Source: Thermobaculum terrenum ATCC BAA-798 (GTDB taxonomy: Bacteria; Chloroflexota; Chloroflexia; Thermobaculales; Thermobaculaceae). Taken from it: a DNA stretch of 64,000 nucleotides. This document shows, piece after piece, positions 18,250-26,474 of this stretch. Below the pieces are notes generated by a model that was given only the letters and a program-made list of their open reading frames with translations, searched no databases and was not told the origin of the DNA. The DNA is taken from NCBI RefSeq assembly GCF_000025005.1, contig NC_013526.1, positions 868,001 to 932,000 of the forward strand. Direction: 5' to 3'. Within the stretch, counting starts at the first letter, position 1. Every line of letters begins with the position of its first letter. Made by a program: the position numbers and the translations under genes.

Positions 18250-19223
18250 GCCCCCCGAGCTGGCAGGTTCGACCTCACCTTCCTGATCCTGGCTACGAAG
18301 AATCCCTCCATGAGGCGCGAGGGCAATATCCTGGCGGTGAGAGACACCCTGGGATCGAAGCTTCTCCCCTGCCAACTCGCCAGCCCCGGCCACAGCTCCA
18401 GCCCCGGCAGCTCCACGGGCTCCAGCTCGACCGCGTCTCCCTCCTTGTGGAGCAGCCAATCCACTACCCCCTCGTTCTCCTCCGGGGAGAGGGTGCAGGT
18501 GGAGTAGACTATCACCCCTCCCACCCTGGTGGCAGAGACGGCGGACCTGAGCAGGTGCGCCTGCCTTCGGGCCAGCACCTTGACCTTGCGGGGCGACCAG
18601 TGCTCGTAGGTGGCAGGATCCGAGCAATTGAACATCCCCTCCATGCTGCAGGGAGCATCGAGCAGCGTGCGATCGAACTCCTCGGGATACGACCGCCACA
18701 GCACCTCCCCCCGGATGGCTGTCACCCTGGCTATGCTCACGCCCTGTTGCCGCAGGTTGGCCACCAGCTTGAACCTCCGAGCGGGGCTCACGTCGTTGGC
18801 CACGATCTCCCCAGAGTTGCCCATCAGCGCGGCCATCTGGGTGGTCTTGCTCCCGGGAGCCGCAGCCAGATCCAGCACCCTTTCCCCTGGCCTGGGAGCG
18901 AGCACCAGCACGGGCACCATGCTCGCGAGGTCCTGCAGGTAGATCTTCCCCTCGGCGTAGGCCGCGGTGGCCATCAGCTCGCGCTTAGTCCCGGTCCTGA
19001 GGATGAAGGCGTCCGCGTACCAGCTCACCGGCTCGAGGGCGAATCCCTCGGCCTCAAGCTCCGCCACCACTTCCCGTCGATCCGCCCTGAGAGGATTGAC
19101 TCGCAGGGCAACCACCCTGGGCTCGCACAGGGCCTCCAGCACCTCCGGGTATCGGTGGTCGGGCACTATCCGCTCGAGCCTGCGCAGGAACTCAGCTGGC
19201 AGGGATTTGCAGGGGTCTTCCAT
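18246..19223 (-). CDS. RsmB/NOP2/Sun-family rRNA m5C methyltransferase
   Basis: 325 residues. SAM-binding LDLAAAPGSKTTQMA, the DAPCSMEG motif IV with a catalytic-cycle cysteine and the STCTLSPEENE motif VI with the nucleophilic cysteine are all present. It lacks the NusB-like N-terminal domain of RsmB and the long PUA tail of RsmF, so it is a compact RsmF/NSUN-type enzyme. ATG 19223 is chosen over GTG 19244, because TATAAT (19238-19233) lies 9 nt upstream of that ATG, placing the GTG inside the promoter. Confidence 0.9.
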   Translation of the reverse strand: MEDPCKSLPAEFLRRLERIVPDHRYPEVLEALCEPRVVALRVNPLRADRREVVAELEAEGFALEPVSWYADAFILRTGTKRELMATAAYAEGKIYLQDLASMVPVLVLAPRPGERVLDLAAAPGSKTTQMAALMGNSGEIVANDVSPARRFKLVANLRQQGVSIARVTAIRGEVLWRSYPEEFDRTLLDAPCSMEGMFNCSDPATYEHWSPRKVKVLARRQAHLLRSAVSATRVGGVIVYSTCTLSPEENEGVVDWLLHKEGDAVELEPVELPGLELWPGLASWQGRSFDPRVSLTARILPSRLMEGFFVARIRKVRSNLPARGA

Positions 19224-19232
19224 GGTCCCTCC

Positions 19233-19238
19233 ATTATA
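19233..19238 (-). promoter_or_regulatory. -10 box TATAAT of the methyltransferase gene
   Basis: Minus-strand TATAAT 9 nt before ATG 19223; a GGAGGG lies only 3 nt from the ATG, too close for a normal SD. It implies a leaderless or ultra-short leader. The divergent nagB promoter (TATACT, 19259-19264) is 21 bp away. Confidence 0.55.
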
Positions 19239-19293
19239 CGTCACGCCGTCGGTGGGGTTATACTAAGGGCGTACGAGGCGAGCTGGAGGTCTT

Positions 19294-20073
19294 ATGGTCA
19301 TCGGTGAGGATCCCAGGCCCATCAGGTCGCTGACCGTGGACGCCCTGCGGGTCCTGGTGTACAAGGACGAGAGGCAGCTGGGGATAGCGGCCGGCAGGGC
19401 GGTGGCGAGCGAGCTGAGAGCGCTGCTCGCCCGCCAGGCCAGGGCGAGGGTGGTGTTCGCGTCCGCCCCGTCGCAGCGGGAGATGTGGAGGGAGCTCTCG
19501 CGGGCCCAGGGGATAGACTGGGACAGGGTGGTGGCCTTCCACATGGACGAGTACGTGGGGCTGTCCGCGGGATCGCCGGGCAGCCTCGGAGGGCTGCTGT
19601 GCCGGGAGCTGCTGGCGATCGTGCGGCCCGGCGAGGTCCACCTGATAGACGGCTCAGCTCACCCCGCGGAGGAATGCCGCCGCTACTCCCAGCTCATCGC
19701 CGAGTCCCCCATAGATATAGCCTGCATGGGGATAGGGGAGAACGGGCACATCGCCTTCAACGAGCCGGGCGAGGCCGACTTCCAGGACTCGCGGCTGATG
19801 AAGGTGGTGCGTCTCGACCCCGAGAGCAGGCAGCAGCAGGTCAACGACGGCACGTTCGCCAGCCTCCCGGAGGTCCCCGAGAGGGCGCTCACGCTCACGG
19901 TACCGGCGCTGATGGCCGCCCGCAGGATCTTCTGCGTGGTGCCGGGCCACAGGAAGAGGCAAGCGGTCCAGAGGGCGCTGTGGGGGGAGGTGTCTCCCAG
20001 CTGCCCCGCATCGATCCTGCGGCGGCATCCGAACAGCATCCTGTACCTGGACACAGGCTCGTGGGGAGGCTGA
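19294..20073 (+). CDS. nagB: Glucosamine-6-phosphate deaminase
   Basis: 259 residues. It converts GlcN6P to fructose-6-phosphate and ammonia. NagB-family signatures: VVAFHMDEYVGL, CMGIGENGHIAFNEPGE and PGHRKRQAVQRAL near the C-terminus. ATG 19294 is preceded by GGAGGTCTT and a TATACT box at 19259. The product gene nagA begins 4 nt after its stop, so nagBA is an operon for N-acetylglucosamine use. Confidence 0.93.
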   Translation: MVIGEDPRPIRSLTVDALRVLVYKDERQLGIAAGRAVASELRALLARQARARVVFASAPSQREMWRELSRAQGIDWDRVVAFHMDEYVGLSAGSPGSLGGLLCRELLAIVRPGEVHLIDGSAHPAEECRRYSQLIAESPIDIACMGIGENGHIAFNEPGEADFQDSRLMKVVRLDPESRQQQVNDGTFASLPEVPERALTLTVPALMAARRIFCVVPGHRKRQAVQRALWGEVSPSCPASILRRHPNSILYLDTGSWGG

Positions 20074-20077
20074 GGGG

Positions 20078-21253
20078 ATGCGGGTAGACAGGCTGCGCGG
20101 TGTGCACCTGCTGTGGGGACGGGGAGTGGAGCTCGAGATCGCGCATGGCAGGATCGTTGCCCTCTCCCCCACGGAGGGGGCGCCCGAGGAGCTGCTCATC
20201 GCGCCCGGGCTGGTGGACCTGCAGGTCAACGGCTACGGGGGGATCGACCTCAACTCCCCCGACCTCACCCCCGACGACCTGCACGCCCTGGCTGGGCAGC
20301 TGGCGGCTTGGGGCGTAACGTCCTTCCTGCCCACGGTCATCACGAACTCGGACGACGCGCTGGAGCAACTGCTGGCGGTGATAGCCAGGGCCAGGGCGAC
20401 TCCCGGGCCGTTCGCGGGAGCCCTCATCGGGGTGCACCTGGAGGGCCCGTTCATATCTCCCGAGGAGGGACCAAGGGGGGCCCACGACCCTCGCTGGGTC
20501 CGCCCTCCCGACTGGGAGGCGTTCGCCCGCTGGCAGCGGGCCGCCGAGGGAGCCATCAGGCTCCACACCCTCTCCCCGGAGTGGCCGGGCTCCCAGGAGT
20601 TCATAGCCAGGTGCGCCGCTGATGGGGTAATCGTGGCCATAGGGCACACCTCGGCCTCCCCCGAGCAGATCCAGCGGGCGGTCGCGGCTGGCGCTCGCCT
20701 GTCGACCCACCTGGGCAACGGCGCTCACCCGATGCTCCCTAGGCACCCGAACTACATCTGGGAGCAGCTGGCCTGCGACGAGCTGTGGGCCAGCTTCATA
20801 GCAGATGGCCTCCACCTGCCGGACGCCTTCATCAAGGTGTTGCTGAGGGCGAAGGGCCGCAGGGCCGTGCTCGTGAGCGACCTCGCCCCGCTGGCCGGCC
20901 TGCCGCCCGGCAGGTACACGAGCAGCGTGGGAGGAGATGTGCTCCTGACGCCCGACGGGAGGCTGCAGCTGGCGAGCAACCCCTCGCTCCTGGCGGGGGC
21001 GACCCGCACGCAGCTGCAGGCGATCAACCACCTGGTGGCCGTCGGCCTGTGCGCCCGTGCGGACGCCTGGCGCAGGGCCTCCACCCTGCCCGCCGAGCTG
21101 CTCGGCCTCTGGCCCCTGGGCACGCTGCGCCCGGGAGCTCCTGCCGACCTGGTGGTGCTGCGCGAGGGGAGCGAAGGCCTCCGGGTGTTGGCCACGATCA
21201 AGGGTGGAGAGCTCGTGCACGGCGACCCCAAGATAATTGCCTGCAACAGATAG
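20078..21253 (+). CDS. nagA: N-acetylglucosamine-6-phosphate deacetylase
   Basis: 391 residues of the amidohydrolase superfamily. Landmarks: APGLVDLQVNGYGGIDLN, HLEGPFISPEEG with the metal-binding E, AIGHTSASPEQI, STHLGNGAHPM, IADGLHLPDAF and VSDLAP with the catalytic Asp. The first HxH is reduced to Q-x-N, as in single-metal NagA such as the E. coli enzyme. It is cotranscribed with nagB. Confidence 0.93.
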   Translation: MRVDRLRGVHLLWGRGVELEIAHGRIVALSPTEGAPEELLIAPGLVDLQVNGYGGIDLNSPDLTPDDLHALAGQLAAWGVTSFLPTVITNSDDALEQLLAVIARARATPGPFAGALIGVHLEGPFISPEEGPRGAHDPRWVRPPDWEAFARWQRAAEGAIRLHTLSPEWPGSQEFIARCAADGVIVAIGHTSASPEQIQRAVAAGARLSTHLGNGAHPMLPRHPNYIWEQLACDELWASFIADGLHLPDAFIKVLLRAKGRRAVLVSDLAPLAGLPPGRYTSSVGGDVLLTPDGRLQLASNPSLLAGATRTQLQAINHLVAVGLCARADAWRRASTLPAELLGLWPLGTLRPGAPADLVVLREGSEGLRVLATIKGGELVHGDPKIIACNR

Positions 21254-21320
21254 GAGCAGCGAGCAGACGTTGGCGCGATAATTGCTGCCAGTCAACCGCG
21301 AACCCAAGGGAGGCAAGGCG

Positions 21321-22493
21321 ATGATGAACAGGAAGATCGGCAGGAGAGAGTTCATCGCGGGAGCTGCGTTCCTGGGAGCCGGCGCGCTGCTCCCGGTCGG
21401 GAGCGGCCGGGCCAGGCGAGGCCACCAACTGGGTAGGGGTAGAGGCTTCGTGCGGGTGGTTGGCGACCGCTTCTTCCTTGGAGGCAGGCCCTTCTACTTC
21501 GCCGGCACCAACAACTACTACATGCATTACAAGAGCCACCGGATGATAGACGACGTCCTGCACGATGCCGCCGCCATGGGGCTCAGCTTGCTGAGGTGCT
21601 GGGGGTTCATCGACGGCCAGCCCGCGGACGGCTTCGTCCTGCAACCCGAGCCCTACACCTACCCGGAGGAAGGCTACGAGCGCATAGACTACACGGTGTG
21701 GCGGGCGCGGCGCTATGGCCTCAAGCTGGTGATAGCCCTCACCAACAACTGGCCCGACTTCGGGGGCATGGAGCAGTACGTACGATGGTTCGGTGGCTCC
21801 AGCCACGACGAGTTCTACACCAACCCAGAGATCAGGATAGCCTACAAGGCCTACGTCGAGCACTTCCTGCGGAGGCGCAACCGCTACACGGGCGTGCGCT
21901 ACATGGACGACCCTACGATCATGGCCTGGGAGCTGGCCAACGAGCCGCGCTGCCAGTCCGACGTCTCAGGGCTGACTCTCCGCAAGTGGGTCGATGAGAT
22001 GAGCACCTTCATCAAGCGCCTGGACAGGCACCACCTAGTGGCGGTAGGCGATGAGGGCTTCTACCGGCAGACCGGCAGGACGGACTGGACGCGCAACGGC
22101 TCCCAGGGAGTAGACTGGGAGTCCCTCCTGGAGCTGCCGAACGTGGACTACGCCACGTTCCACCTCTACCCCGACCACTGGGGGAAGGACCTAGACTGGT
22201 GCTCCGACTGGATACGCGACCACATCAGGGACGCGCGCGGCAGGAAGCCGGTGGTGCTGGAGGAGTTCGGCTACCGCGACAAGGCCACGCGCGACGAGGT
22301 GTACCGCACATGGACCCAGATAGTGTACGAGGAAGCGGGCAGCGGCGATCAGTTCTGGCTGCTCACGGGCATCCAGGACGACGGCACCCTGTACCCCGAC
22401 TACGACGGCTTCAGGGTGGTCTACCCCAGCAGCACCGCGGCGGTCCTGTCCGAGCACGCCCGGGCGATGCGGGCGAGGGGACGCCTCCCTTAG
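21321..22493 (+). CDS. TAT-exported GH5 glycoside hydrolase (endo-beta-mannanase-like)
   Basis: 390 residues. The N-terminus IGRREFIAGAAFLGAGALL is a twin-arginine signal. The barrel follows: FYFAGTNNYYMHYKSHRMI, AAAMGLSLLRCWGF, general acid in MAWELANEPRC, VDYATFHLYPDHWG, nucleophile in VVLEEFGYRDKATRDEVY. The NNYYMHY and EEFG contexts match GH5_7 mannan endo-1,4-beta-mannosidases. ATG 21321 follows AAGGGAGG by 7 nt (ATG 21324 is equally plausible). It converges on, and overlaps by 4 bp, the LacI gene of the transporter operon, so it probably feeds that system with mannan oligosaccharides. Confidence 0.88.
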   Translation: MMNRKIGRREFIAGAAFLGAGALLPVGSGRARRGHQLGRGRGFVRVVGDRFFLGGRPFYFAGTNNYYMHYKSHRMIDDVLHDAAAMGLSLLRCWGFIDGQPADGFVLQPEPYTYPEEGYERIDYTVWRARRYGLKLVIALTNNWPDFGGMEQYVRWFGGSSHDEFYTNPEIRIAYKAYVEHFLRRRNRYTGVRYMDDPTIMAWELANEPRCQSDVSGLTLRKWVDEMSTFIKRLDRHHLVAVGDEGFYRQTGRTDWTRNGSQGVDWESLLELPNVDYATFHLYPDHWGKDLDWCSDWIRDHIRDARGRKPVVLEEFGYRDKATRDEVYRTWTQIVYEEAGSGDQFWLLTGIQDDGTLYPDYDGFRVVYPSSTAAVLSEHARAMRARGRLP

Positions 22494-23500
22494 TCGAGCC
22501 GCCGGCAGCTCTCGCGCTCCACCAGCTCGGTGGGTAGCAGGACCTGGCGAGGCTCCATCTCCGGATGCTCTATCCTCTCCAGCAACAGGCGCACGCATTC
22601 GTGTCCTATCCGAGCTATGGGCTGGGCTACCGTCGTGATGGCCGGGGTGGTGGCCTCCGAGTACACGATGTTGTCGAAGCCCACCACCGATACATCCCCA
22701 GGAACCGACAGCCCCCTGGCCTGCAGCTCCTTGATCACCCCCATCGCCATCAGGTCGTCGAACACGAACACCGCGGTCATCTGCACTCCCCTGCCCAGGA
22801 GCTCCGCCGCCGCAGCCCTGCCGTCCTGGTACCTGCCCCTGCCGTAGGCGATGCGCGAGGAGGCCAGCTCGATCCCCGCCTCCGACAGGGCACGCATGAA
22901 CCCCTGAGCCCTCGCGGTGTGCCCCCTTACCTGCTCGGAGAAGAACCCTATGTAAGCTATCGACCTGTGACCAAGATCCAGCAGGTACCTGCCGGCGGTG
23001 TAGCCGCCCTCGTGGAAGGCGACCTGCACCTCATCCACTCCCAGGTCGGGCACCTCGTTGTTGGCGATCACCAGGGGGATGTCGGCGTGGGAGATGCGCT
23101 CCACCAGCGCCTTCACGTCGGAACCGGGAGCCGACATCAGCACTATGCCGTCCACCCGCCTGGAGATCAGCACGTCTATGTACCTCTCCTGCTTCTCGGT
23201 TGACAGGTCGGAGTTACACAGGATCACGCTGTAGCCCGCCTCGTAGCCCGCATCCTCCACGGCGCGGGCGACCTCGGCGAAGAACGGGTTGGAGTTGTCC
23301 GACACGATGAGGCCGAGGCTGCGGGTGCTCCTCCTCCGCAGGCCCCGCGCCACGTAGTTCGGGTGGTAGTCCAGCTCCTCGATCGCTGCCCTCACCCTCT
23401 GTGCCGTCTCGGGATCTATCGGCTGCACATTATTGATGACCCTGGAGACGGTAGCTATCGATACTCCTGCCCTTCGGGCGACGTCGTGAATCGTAGTCAA
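22490..23500 (-). CDS. LacI-family transcriptional repressor
   Basis: 336 residues: HTH TTIHDVARRAGVSIATVSRV with hinge helix YVARGLRRRSTRSLGLIV, then the two-lobed sugar-binding core (SDNSNPFFAEVARAV, RRVDGIVLMS, VSVVGFDN). TTG 23500 gives the usual MTTIHDVA start; GTG 23509 is an alternative. It is the last gene of the transporter operon (transporter-dehydrogenase-lacI). The 28-bp palindrome at 27846-27873 has LacI-like half-sites and is its likely operator, giving autoregulation through the operon promoter. Confidence 0.9.
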   Translation of the reverse strand: MTTIHDVARRAGVSIATVSRVINNVQPIDPETAQRVRAAIEELDYHPNYVARGLRRRSTRSLGLIVSDNSNPFFAEVARAVEDAGYEAGYSVILCNSDLSTEKQERYIDVLISRRVDGIVLMSAPGSDVKALVERISHADIPLVIANNEVPDLGVDEVQVAFHEGGYTAGRYLLDLGHRSIAYIGFFSEQVRGHTARAQGFMRALSEAGIELASSRIAYGRGRYQDGRAAAAELLGRGVQMTAVFVFDDLMAMGVIKELQARGLSVPGDVSVVGFDNIVYSEATTPAITTVAQPIARIGHECVRLLLERIEHPEMEPRQVLLPTELVERESCRRLD

Positions 23501-23549
23501 AGCCCACACCCCGCATATATGATCTCTAGCAAATATACAGGATGTGGAG

Positions 23550-24632
23550 CTAGCAAGCGCCTCCCTGCCTTATGGCCTGGATGATCTGCTGGAAGAGTTG
23601 CAGGTCCTGGCAGAAGTCCTCTGGAGAGGTCTTGGGGGTCTCGTTGCGCCTGACCACCTCATAGAAGTACTCCATCTCACAGGTGTAAGGGTCCTTGAAG
23701 GTGGGCCTTACCACCTCCTCCCTGTACTCATCCCCCTCCGTCTTGCAGAGGATCAGCCTGGTGGGCAGGTGACGGATGTAGGGCGTGTCGTACTGCACCC
23801 TGATGCTCTCCCTTGGCCCGTACACCTCGAGGTGGGCGTCGAACCTCCTCTGCTCGTCCACCATGGTCTCGAACATGCCCACGTAGCCCTCGAACTCCAG
23901 CGTCGCCACTATCCTCCGGCCGCCTCTCCAGCTGGCGGCGCCAACGACCCTCTTGGGCATCCCCACCAGCTCCCTCATCGCCGAGAGATCGTGGCTGGAC
24001 AGCCCGCAGAGCAGCCTGTAGGTGCCGTACAGCTCCCGCCAGCCCTCGCCCACGGCCTCGCTCACCATCTCCTCGCCCCTGCGTCTCCGATCCTCCACCA
24101 GCTCGCGGGGCACGTCATCGTACCTGAGGACCCTGGAGGACTGCTCGATGATCAACCTGTTCTCACCTATGATGTCCCTCACCCGTACGTACTCTATGCT
24201 ATCCAGCTGCCTCACCCTCTGGCAGCCCTCCAGGAAGGCCGGGGCGTACCTGCGCATGTACCCCACCATGACCTGCCTGCTGCTGCGGTCCCTCTCCTGG
24301 ATGATCTGCTCAGCCTCCCGCAGCGTCAGGCACATCGGCTTCTCCACGAACACGTGCTTGCCCTCGCGCAGCGCCGCGAGCACCGCATCCGTGTGGTACT
24401 CATCGCTGCTGAGCACCATCACCGCATCCAGGTCATCCCGCCGCACCAGCTCTCTGTAGTCGGTGTACCTCCCCTCCACGCCGTACCTGTCTCCCATAGC
24501 CTTCACCAAGCCCTGGGACACATCGCAGATCGCCCGCACCTCGTACCTGTCCGCCAGGCTCTCCAGCACGGGCAGGTGGATGATCTGGGCCACCTCCCCC
24601 AGGCCTATCAAACCAACCCTCACCTTGCTCAT
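23550..24632 (-). CDS. Gfo/Idh/MocA-family oxidoreductase
   Basis: 360 residues. Rossmann start KVRVGLIGLGEVAQIIHLPV binds NAD(P); the EKP motif (GKHVFVEKPMCLT) is intact. The C-terminal half is the alpha/beta substrate domain, with GLSSHDLSAMRELVG supplying the usual catalytic His and Asp. Such enzymes oxidise sugars or inositols or act as glycosidase-like oxidoreductases. It is placed between the transporter and the LacI gene, so it likely processes the imported oligosaccharide. ATG 24632 or TTG 24638 can both be served by AAGGAG. Confidence 0.88.
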   Translation of the reverse strand: MSKVRVGLIGLGEVAQIIHLPVLESLADRYEVRAICDVSQGLVKAMGDRYGVEGRYTDYRELVRRDDLDAVMVLSSDEYHTDAVLAALREGKHVFVEKPMCLTLREAEQIIQERDRSSRQVMVGYMRRYAPAFLEGCQRVRQLDSIEYVRVRDIIGENRLIIEQSSRVLRYDDVPRELVEDRRRRGEEMVSEAVGEGWRELYGTYRLLCGLSSHDLSAMRELVGMPKRVVGAASWRGGRRIVATLEFEGYVGMFETMVDEQRRFDAHLEVYGPRESIRVQYDTPYIRHLPTRLILCKTEGDEYREEVVRPTFKDPYTCEMEYFYEVVRRNETPKTSPEDFCQDLQLFQQIIQAIRQGGAC

Positions 24633-24666
24633 ACCCAACTCATCTCCTTTCTACGTAGACTTCGGA

Positions 24667-25497
24667 TCACCCCTTCACGGAGCCAGCCACCGCCCCGTAT
24701 ATCATATACCTCTGCACGAACGGGAAGAGCACGAGGGTGGGCAGCATGGCCAGGGTGGCCGACGCCATCAGGCTCCCCCAGTCAGAAGTATACTGCTGCT
24801 GGAACAGCTGGATGCCGACCGGGATGGTCATCTTCGACGTGTCCCGGAGGAATATACTGGCTATAAGGTACTCGTTATAAGAGAACAGGAACGTGAATAT
24901 AGCCACCGCAGCCGTCCCAGGTCCCGAGAGCGGCAGCACCACCCTGGTAAACACCCCCATCCTCGAGCAGCCGTCCACCTGTGCGGCTTCCTCGAGCTCC
25001 CTAGGAATCGAATCAAAGAACGCTCTGAACATCCAAGTAGCGAACGGCAGGTTGGCTGTAGTATACAACAGAATCACCGACCAGTAGGTATCTACCAACC
25101 CCAGGTTTCGAAACAGTATGAAGAGGGGGATAAGGGCCATAATGAGGGGAAACATCTGGGCCATCAGCAACAAGCGAGAATACCCCCGGAGGATGGGAGA
25201 GCGAAACCTGGACAGGGCGTAGCCGGCCATGGAGGCCAAAATGATGCTCAGCACGGTCTGCACGCCCGCCACAATCAGGCTGTTCCGGAAGAACGTCCAG
25301 TAACTGGTACGGGAGTTCAGGTTGATGTAGTTCTGTAGCGTTACGTGCTCCGGTATTATGCTGCTTGAGGACAGGATCTCGTCCGTTGTTCGCAGCGAGT
25401 TCAGCACCATAGTGATGATCGGATAGTTCACCACGAACGTTATCAACACCAGCAAGGCTACCGTAAGCCACCTGCTGCGGTTCTTGTGCCTCATCAT
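24667..25497 (-). CDS. Carbohydrate ABC transporter permease (MalG-like)
   Basis: 276 residues with six membrane segments. The EAA loop ELEEAAQVDGCSRMGVFTRVVLP lies near residue 190; the N-terminal TVALLVLITFVVNYPIITMV helix and GSLMASATLAMLPTLVLF C-terminal region are typical of CUT1 MalG-type subunits. ATG 25497 overlaps the stop of the partner permease by 1 bp (TGATG). Much longer open frame upstream overlaps the partner gene and is not coding. Confidence 0.92.
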   Translation of the reverse strand: MMRHKNRSRWLTVALLVLITFVVNYPIITMVLNSLRTTDEILSSSSIIPEHVTLQNYINLNSRTSYWTFFRNSLIVAGVQTVLSIILASMAGYALSRFRSPILRGYSRLLLMAQMFPLIMALIPLFILFRNLGLVDTYWSVILLYTTANLPFATWMFRAFFDSIPRELEEAAQVDGCSRMGVFTRVVLPLSGPGTAAVAIFTFLFSYNEYLIASIFLRDTSKMTIPVGIQLFQQQYTSDWGSLMASATLAMLPTLVLFPFVQRYMIYGAVAGSVKG

Positions 25498-26408
25498 CAA
25501 TCCTCCCTCTCCTGATATCTCAGTATCAGGATGGATAGTACAGCCAATATCACCAGCATGGTGAACGCTATCGCTGTGCCTATACCCACCATATTGCCCG
25601 CGAACGTATAGCGATAGGCCAGGACTATCAAGTTCTCTGTCGCGTTGGAAGGACCTCCCTGAGTGAGCAGCCAGGGGGTATCGAAGTCGTTCACGCTCCA
25701 GATGGTCATGAGGATCCACATCACGACGGATATGGTCTTGATGTGCGGCAGAGTGACGTACCTGAAGGTGGCCCACCTACCTGCACCGTCTATCGCCGCG
25801 GCCTCGTACAGAGATTGATCTATCGTCTGCAGAGCAGCTATCAGTGACACCATCATGAAAGGAAAGCTCCGCCAGATCTTGATGACGATCACCGAGAGCA
25901 TCGCCAGGTGCTCAGAGCTCAGGAAGTAGTAGGGGCCCAGACCAAACCACAACAAGAAGACGTTCACGGACCCATGCTGGTCCTGTATTAGCCAGCGCCA
26001 GCTCGTGATCGATACTATCGATGGGATGATCCATGGTATGAGCAAGGCCACCCTGAAGAAGCCCTTACCGGGCACGTCGCGAGCAAGCACCAGCGCCAGG
26101 CCCAGGCCCACCAGGTAGCTACCGAAGACCGCAAAGAAAGCAAACAGGGCGCTGAAGTACAAAGCGTGTATGAAGTCGGGCATGGACCACAGCCTGATGT
26201 AGTTTCCTAGCCCAACGAACTCACCGGTGTTCAACAAAGAGCCGCTCTTCAAGCTGTAGTAGAACCCGGTGACGAACGGGTATAGCTCTATAAGGCAGAT
26301 CAGAGCTAACGAAGGCAACACCAGCAGGTAGGGCAAAGACTCCAACCTGCCTCGCCTTCTGGAAGATAGGAGGGTGGAAACCTCCTGCTTGGTAACTGAG
26401 GTACTCAT
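25497..26408 (-). CDS. Carbohydrate ABC transporter permease (MalF/UgpA-like)
   Basis: 303 residues, about six membrane segments (ESLPYLLVLPSLALICLIE as the first). EAA loop SLYEAAAIDGAGRWATFRYV. ATG 26408 follows GGGGAG by 8 nt and is preferred to GTG 26417. Forms the heterodimeric channel with the downstream MalG-like protein. Between it and the upstream binding-protein gene lies an 11-bp hairpin. Confidence 0.92.
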   Translation of the reverse strand: MSTSVTKQEVSTLLSSRRRGRLESLPYLLVLPSLALICLIELYPFVTGFYYSLKSGSLLNTGEFVGLGNYIRLWSMPDFIHALYFSALFAFFAVFGSYLVGLGLALVLARDVPGKGFFRVALLIPWIIPSIVSITSWRWLIQDQHGSVNVFLLWFGLGPYYFLSSEHLAMLSVIVIKIWRSFPFMMVSLIAALQTIDQSLYEAAAIDGAGRWATFRYVTLPHIKTISVVMWILMTIWSVNDFDTPWLLTQGGPSNATENLIVLAYRYTFAGNMVGIGTAIAFTMLVILAVLSILILRYQERED

Positions 26409-26442
26409 AGCCTGCACTCCCCTGAAGCTCTAGTAACCTGTA

Positions 26443-26466
26443 GGGAGGGGCAAGGTTGCCCCTCCC
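26443..26466 (-). terminator. Intercistronic hairpin after the binding-protein gene
   Basis: GGGAGGGGCAA / GG / TTGCCCCTCCC, an 11-bp stem between the SBP stop (26475) and the permease start (26408). No U-tract. In ABC operons such hairpins attenuate or protect the upstream message so that binding protein exceeds permease. A comparable stem separates pstS and pstC. Confidence 0.6.
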
Positions 26467-26474
26467 CTGCTGAG

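Noticed and set aside
17925-19307. Long plus-strand frame over the kinase and methyltransferase
   Set aside because: It overlaps two recognised genes and has no own start signals.
19895-21355. Long antisense frame over nagBA
   Set aside because: Antisense to nagB-nagA, no start context, repetitive Arg/Gln/Gly composition.
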